A stretch of DNA of 64,000 bases from assembly GCF_012927185.1 (NCBI RefSeq), contig NZ_JABBGB010000003.1:1655031-1719030 (forward strand), given 5' to 3'. Below, one piece after another: positions 60,162 through 64,000 of this stretch. The stretch comes from Pseudoflavitalea sp. G-6-1-2 (GTDB taxonomy: Bacteria > Bacteroidota > Bacteroidia > Chitinophagales > Chitinophagaceae). The translations under genes and the position numbers were made by a program. Each line of letters opens with the position of its first letter. Position 1 is the stretch's first letter. The notes beneath the pieces were generated by a model that ran no database searches, was not told the origin of the DNA, and saw only the letters and a list, made by a program, of their open reading frames with translations.

Positions 60162-61192
60162 GTGAGTGGGATTTTTAGAAGAGCTTCAAAATGTTCATCC
60201 TGTACTTCAGCTGTATGAAGGTGAAAGTTATTTCCATACAAAATTGTCAGCCGTTGACGAAGATTGCTTAATCCTGTCCCCTGCTTTCGCATTGGTTCAG
60301 CATTTCTGTTGAGAGAGTTTCTGGTCTGGAAAACAAGCTGATGCTCATTTTCGGATAACGAAATGCAGATCTTATTGTTTCCCGATATTTTATCTATGCC
60401 ATGCTTGAAAATGTTTTCAACGAAAGTCATCAGCAACATGGGAGGTATTTTTTGCTGATCGTTTATGGTGCAGTGAAATACTATTTCGGGTTCAGGTTGT
60501 ATGCGCATTTTTTCCAGTGCAATGTAGTTGTCGAGAAATTGAATCTCGGTTGCCAGTGGAACCGTTTCGTGTGTGCTCTGATCAACAAAATACCGTATCA
60601 TATCAGACAGCCTATCGATGAGCAATGCAGTTCGCGGAGCTTCGAGAAACGCTTCATAATAAATAGCATTGAGCGTATTGAACAGAAAATGCGGCTGCAC
60701 CTGCGCTTTCAGGAGTTTCAGTTCAATCTGGCTTTGCTGCAATAATATTTTCTCCGATTGTTGCTTTAGCGAAAAATAAGCCATTGCCAGTCTGAATACA
60801 AAGCTGAGTACAAATACAGTGGTAACGGCAAGCAGAAAGGTGAAATGAGTTGAGGTTCCTTGCCATTGAGGGGATGCAGCAAAATTTTCGTTACGTATAA
60901 ACAATGACAAATATCCGCGACCAAGACCTGCCACGACCAGCAAGAAAATCGAGCTCAGCAAATAAAGGAGGTACTTTTTCTTTTGATAAAAACGGGGATA
61001 CAGGAAATTGATATTGCCATATACGATGATCGCATAAAAAGCGCAACTGTTAAGAGCTGAGAGCGCTGATTTTGCTGGGCCGTCTGCCTGCAACATGGAG
61101 AAGAAACTGATAATCCCGATTGATACCCACACCAGGCAATGTAACCAAATCAATCGGGCGTTTTCGGAGAACAGTTTAGGTACCATCGCCAA
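60158..61192 (-). CDS. LytS-type sensor histidine kinase
   Basis: The 344-residue membrane kinase has four hydrophobic helices in residues 10-145, then the His_kinase box QVQPHFLFNTLNAIYYEAF near 165 with the phospho-acceptor His, and an HATPase domain (LLMTFVENIFKHGIDKI, GTGLSNLRQRL). It has no extracellular sensory domain, so it senses through its membrane helices. It pairs with the LytTR regulator downstream. Confidence 0.94.
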   Translation of the reverse strand: MAMVPKLFSENARLIWLHCLVWVSIGIISFFSMLQADGPAKSALSALNSCAFYAIIVYGNINFLYPRFYQKKKYLLYLLSSIFLLVVAGLGRGYLSLFIRNENFAASPQWQGTSTHFTFLLAVTTVFVLSFVFRLAMAYFSLKQQSEKILLQQSQIELKLLKAQVQPHFLFNTLNAIYYEAFLEAPRTALLIDRLSDMIRYFVDQSTHETVPLATEIQFLDNYIALEKMRIQPEPEIVFHCTINDQQKIPPMLLMTFVENIFKHGIDKISGNNKICISLSENEHQLVFQTRNSLNRNAEPMRKQGTGLSNLRQRLTILYGNNFHLHTAEVQDEHFEALLKIPLT

Positions 61193-61360
61193 ACTAAGTT
61201 AAATGATTTTTGCTTCCTGTTGTCCCTATTCAATAAACAGGGGTAAAATCTGGCTCAAAGGCCGTAGTTTCTCAATGTTTACTGTGCAGGTGAAGGGGCC
61301 CTTTCACTGGTTCCAGGTCTTTGTTTGTAAAGAAGATTTATCGGACAGCTCCTGATAGCA

Positions 61361-61392
61361 AAATCGCTACCAGAAACTCGGGTCGCGATTTT
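61361..61392 (-). terminator. Hairpin downstream of the SnoaL-like gene
   Basis: AAAATCGC (61361-61368) pairs with GCGATTTT (61385-61392). Likely end of the 61425 gene's transcript, though only a weak T-run follows. Confidence 0.45.
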
Positions 61393-61424
61393 GTATGTAC
61401 TCAGCACATTCAAACAATATTCGA

Positions 61425-61907
61425 TCATTTACCAGAAGGCGCATCGCCACTGAACGAGTCTCTGAACATCTTCCAGCCTTTTGCAGTCTTCTTCCAAAGC
61501 ACAAGTATCTTTCCTTCACTCATCAGTTCTTTCTTTTCATTAAAAATTCTGCCAATTACTTCTTCTGTAACAAACTCTCTCCCATCGCCATATACAGCTA
61601 CAGTAACAAACTCTCCGCCTCTGTATCCTTTGTTGTATGTTTCCCGAAAGAATCTGGCAAGTGCCTCTCTCCCACAGGTTTTAGGCGCCCCTGCCGGCAT
61701 CAGGCAGGCATCCTCTGCATAGCGATCGATAAACAATGCTGAATCGTTGTTTGCAAATGAGGTGAAATAAATGGCGTTGCTTGCTGCGATGGCGGCCTTT
61801 GCTTCTTTCAGATAATCCTCAGTAGGGTTATTCTCCGGTTGAGCACAGGAGCCCAAAATGGGGATAGTGCATATCAATGCTTTAATTAAATTTGATAAAG
61901 ACTTCAT
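61425..61907 (-). CDS. SnoaL/DUF4440-type lipoprotein
   Basis: The 160-residue lipoprotein (lipobox ILGSC) has a nuclear-transport-factor-2-like domain: SNAIYFTSFANNDSALFIDRYAEDACLMPAGAP, REALARFFRETYNKGY, and a C-terminal KILVLWKKTAKGWKMFRDSFS. Members of this fold bind small hydrophobic molecules or act as isomerases. The AraC regulator is divergent and may control it. Confidence 0.85.
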   Translation of the reverse strand: MKSLSNLIKALICTIPILGSCAQPENNPTEDYLKEAKAAIAASNAIYFTSFANNDSALFIDRYAEDACLMPAGAPKTCGREALARFFRETYNKGYRGGEFVTVAVYGDGREFVTEEVIGRIFNEKKELMSEGKILVLWKKTAKGWKMFRDSFSGDAPSGK

Positions 61908-61972
61908 TTTACTACCTTTTTTGAGAAATGAAGATCAGGTAGTTTACTTAGCAGAAATTGTAAAAAAACGAA

Positions 61973-62767
61973 TTGAATATTCAAACCTACTTGCCCTCTG
62001 AGGCGCTGCAACCTTATATAAAACACTATTGGGTTTTATATTCCCCTGCTAATCTGGTGAATGAAGTATTGTTCCCTTCTGGTTATCTGGAGCTTTCGAT
62101 CAATATCTCCGACAAAAAAGTGAAAATTCAGATAGGCGAACAATCAGAAAATATGCCTGTGATTGAAGTGCTGGGGCATCTGCTGAAACCCACGCGGGAA
62201 ACCGTCGAAGCCGGCACAACCATCCTGATCACCCGGTTTTATCCGCATGCCAGCTCTCTCTTTCTTCACAACTCAGCAACAGAATTCACCAATCACTCTA
62301 CAGATCTTGGTGATGTGCTGAATCAGAACCTCTCAGGTTTTTACAATCAGCTGATGGAACAGCCAACCATAGGTAAAAAGATCAAAGTGCTGGAGGCGTT
62401 TTTATTGAAGCAATTAGCCAGAAGTCAAAAACGATTGAAAGCCATAGAACAGGTAGAGCGTGTATGTAACTACATTTCTGCCAGGCAGGATTCGTTCGAT
62501 ATAAAACGTATTGCGAAATTTGCTCAGCGTTCCGAAAGGCATCTTCAGAAACTATTCCTCGATCATGTGGGACTAACACCCCATGCATTGTTTGCAGTGC
62601 AGAGATTCGCCAGAAGTGTGCATCTGATAAGGACGAGTGCTGCTTCTTTAACCGATATCGGATATGAATGCGGATATTATGATCAGACGCATTTCATAAA
62701 GCAATTCAAGTCGTTTACCGGCGTTACTCCTTTGTATGTTAAGAAGGAAACGAAAAAGAGCTGGTAA
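61973..62767 (+). CDS. AraC-family transcription regulator
   Basis: The 264-residue product has an N-terminal effector domain of the DUF6597 type (MNIQTYLPSEALQPYIKHYWVLYSP; VLFPSGYLELSINISD) and a C-terminal double HTH (FDIKRIAKFAQRSERHLQKLFLDHVGLTPHALFAVQRF; TDIGYECGYYDQTHFIKQFKSFTGVTP). It starts at TTG 61973 and is divergent from the SnoaL-like lipoprotein gene. Confidence 0.92.
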   Translation: MNIQTYLPSEALQPYIKHYWVLYSPANLVNEVLFPSGYLELSINISDKKVKIQIGEQSENMPVIEVLGHLLKPTRETVEAGTTILITRFYPHASSLFLHNSATEFTNHSTDLGDVLNQNLSGFYNQLMEQPTIGKKIKVLEAFLLKQLARSQKRLKAIEQVERVCNYISARQDSFDIKRIAKFAQRSERHLQKLFLDHVGLTPHALFAVQRFARSVHLIRTSAASLTDIGYECGYYDQTHFIKQFKSFTGVTPLYVKKETKKSW

Positions 62768-62980
62768 CCCGTTCTTGCCAGCCACTGTTTTCATCTGGTC
62801 GGCAGATCAGCAATAGTAAAGACTGTTGCGGTGGATTCACTTACCCGAATAGGCGTTGTGATTTTTCAGGTATTGCAGCCAAAAGAAAACCGCCGGGCTG
62901 AGATCGACGGTTTCCAATGCATGAAATCTGCATTGTTTCTTATGGCTATTACTTTCTCCTGCTACTGAGCTGTCAGCATA

Positions 62981-64000
62981 CTAGGCATTCAATAATTCCA
63001 GAATTCCTTCATTGTTGATGATGAGCATTCCCTGTCTGTCTTCTGTAATGCCCTGCTCCAGTTTGTACGGATAGCGTGGGATACTGCCTTCCATGATGGT
63101 AGGCATGTACATGAACTGAATATTTTTCTTACCCTTCAATGCATCACCTACTTCAATGATATGGGTGGATACGATAAAGAGGCAATTGCTGTAATCTGCA
63201 AAACCTTCTGTCACTGCCAGTGTACCATCATAGGCATCTTTCACATTGGTGCCTTTGAAGAGTTCATCGAACATGAGCAGCAGCCGCTTACCACTGGCTG
63301 CGGCTACTGCTGCCTGTTTCACGCGTACCACTTCTGCATAAAAATGGCTATACCCTAAACCGATGTTGTCGGCTACATTAATGCTGGAATACAATCCTTC
63401 TCTTACAGAAAACTCCATGCTATTGGCTGCCACCGGGAAGCCCATATGAGCGAGGTAGAAGTTGATACCGATGGCTTTCATCAGGGTGGATTTGCCGGCC
63501 ATATTCGCTCCCGTTAAGAATAATACATTGGCGGTTCCATCCATGGCGAGGTCATTGCCGATGGCTTTGTCTACACAGGGATGAAAGAGATTAGTTGCTT
63601 CGAGTTTGTTTATCGCTGGTGGTAATGCTGTAGCGTAATTAAAACCTCGGGTGGCGGCTGTGTTGCCGACGGCGATGTTCACATCCAGCTCGCTGATGAA
63701 CTCCAGTATGTCGGTCAGTTTTTCTTTCAGTCGGCTTTTGAGCAGGTACTCATAGCCCGAGAGGGTGTTCACTGTGAGAGTCTGATAGATATCTACCATC
63801 CGCAACTGCTCCAGCTCCGGCGTAACGAGGATATTTTTGATGCTGCGGAAGCGGCTCTGGTATGGCCCTGGTTTGTCTGCCAGAGGTTCTACAAACTGGT
63901 AGCATTTGTTCAGGGTTACGATGGTAGCTTGTAATCCCTGCATCATCTTCTTATATCGCTCATCGCGGGTAACGGAGGCAAGTATTTTTTTGAGCAGCGT
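62981..64000 (-). CDS. MutS-family ATPase (partial, runs off the window)
   Basis: The coding frame is open from the window edge (64000) to the stop at 62981, so the N-terminus is missing. The C-terminal ATPase domain has Walker A GANMAGKSTLMK, the ST.H-type region IVSTHIIEVGD and Walker B LLLMFDELFKGT. This is a Bacteroidota MutS-related protein without the DNA-mismatch domains visible here; a role in mismatch or recombination control is typical but unproven. The 62768-62980 gap holds only a short hairpin. Confidence 0.92.
   Translation of the reverse strand, partial: TLLKKILASVTRDERYKKMMQGLQATIVTLNKCYQFVEPLADKPGPYQSRFRSIKNILVTPELEQLRMVDIYQTLTVNTLSGYEYLLKSRLKEKLTDILEFISELDVNIAVGNTAATRGFNYATALPPAINKLEATNLFHPCVDKAIGNDLAMDGTANVLFLTGANMAGKSTLMKAIGINFYLAHMGFPVAANSMEFSVREGLYSSINVADNIGLGYSHFYAEVVRVKQAAVAAASGKRLLLMFDELFKGTNVKDAYDGTLAVTEGFADYSNCLFIVSTHIIEVGDALKGKKNIQFMYMPTIMEGSIPRYPYKLEQGITEDRQGMLIINNEGILELLNA

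Overview
The window looks like chromosomal DNA of a Bacteroidota bacterium, most likely Chitinophagaceae (an inference from gene content). The evidence is many Bacteroidota-style lipoproteins, a T9SS C-terminal sorting domain, LytTR/LytS and two-component-propeller systems, a FecR/ECF sigma/TonB receptor set, small RRM proteins, and promoters with the Bacteroidota -7 box TAnnTTTG. Shine-Dalgarno sites are weak and several genes start with TTG or GTG.

Layout. 1-632: the last codons of what looks like a Ro60/TROVE protein, then three tandem Y-RNA-like genes with tRNA-like modules, ending in a strong terminator. 958-5940: a MACPF lipoprotein, then a leftward set of secreted proteins including a shrunken, frameshifted paralogue. 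6120-8728: a TPR histidine kinase and its NarL-type regulator. 8825-24722: mostly housekeeping genes: a zinc metalloprotease, a lutA-like gene, ribH, a TPR protein, pdhA, recF, a DUF721 gene, an ABC permease, a DoxX-like protein, a DUF1599 gene, folP, an FKBP, an NrnA-like phosphoesterase, a TraB/GumN protein and two small genes. 24811-28439: a LytTR regulator and its propeller sensor kinase. 28570-28643: tRNA-Pro(GGG).

28700-33300 is visibly AT-rich and gene-poor. It carries an OLD-family ATPase/TOPRIM gene beside the tRNA, a small unknown gene, two RRM proteins and a decayed propeller-gene copy that keeps its promoter. 33367-38154 holds a glycan cluster (GT4, alpha/alpha-barrel protein, GT4, and a convergent GH130). 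38470-41400 holds a desaturase, two more RRM proteins, the intact propeller lipoprotein and a gene fragment.

41433-47895 is a surface locus: a large fibre-like protein with about 26 repeats of 17 residues and an S74 tail-fibre chaperone domain, a T9SS-sorted protein, and a divergent membrane-anchored TPR-LuxR regulator, with repeated GGTGGACA motifs between them. 48132-49329 is a Crp/Fnr gene, a palindrome and an SRPBCC gene. 49395-55420 is an ECF sigma factor, FecR, TonB receptor and lipoprotein. 55510-64000 holds lipoproteins, a frameshifted methyltransferase, a second LytTR/LytS pair, an AraC regulator and a partial MutS-family gene.

The most unusual element is the Ro-like gene with its three-member Y-RNA array. 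One member appears to have its tRNA-like arms in the opposite order to the other two.
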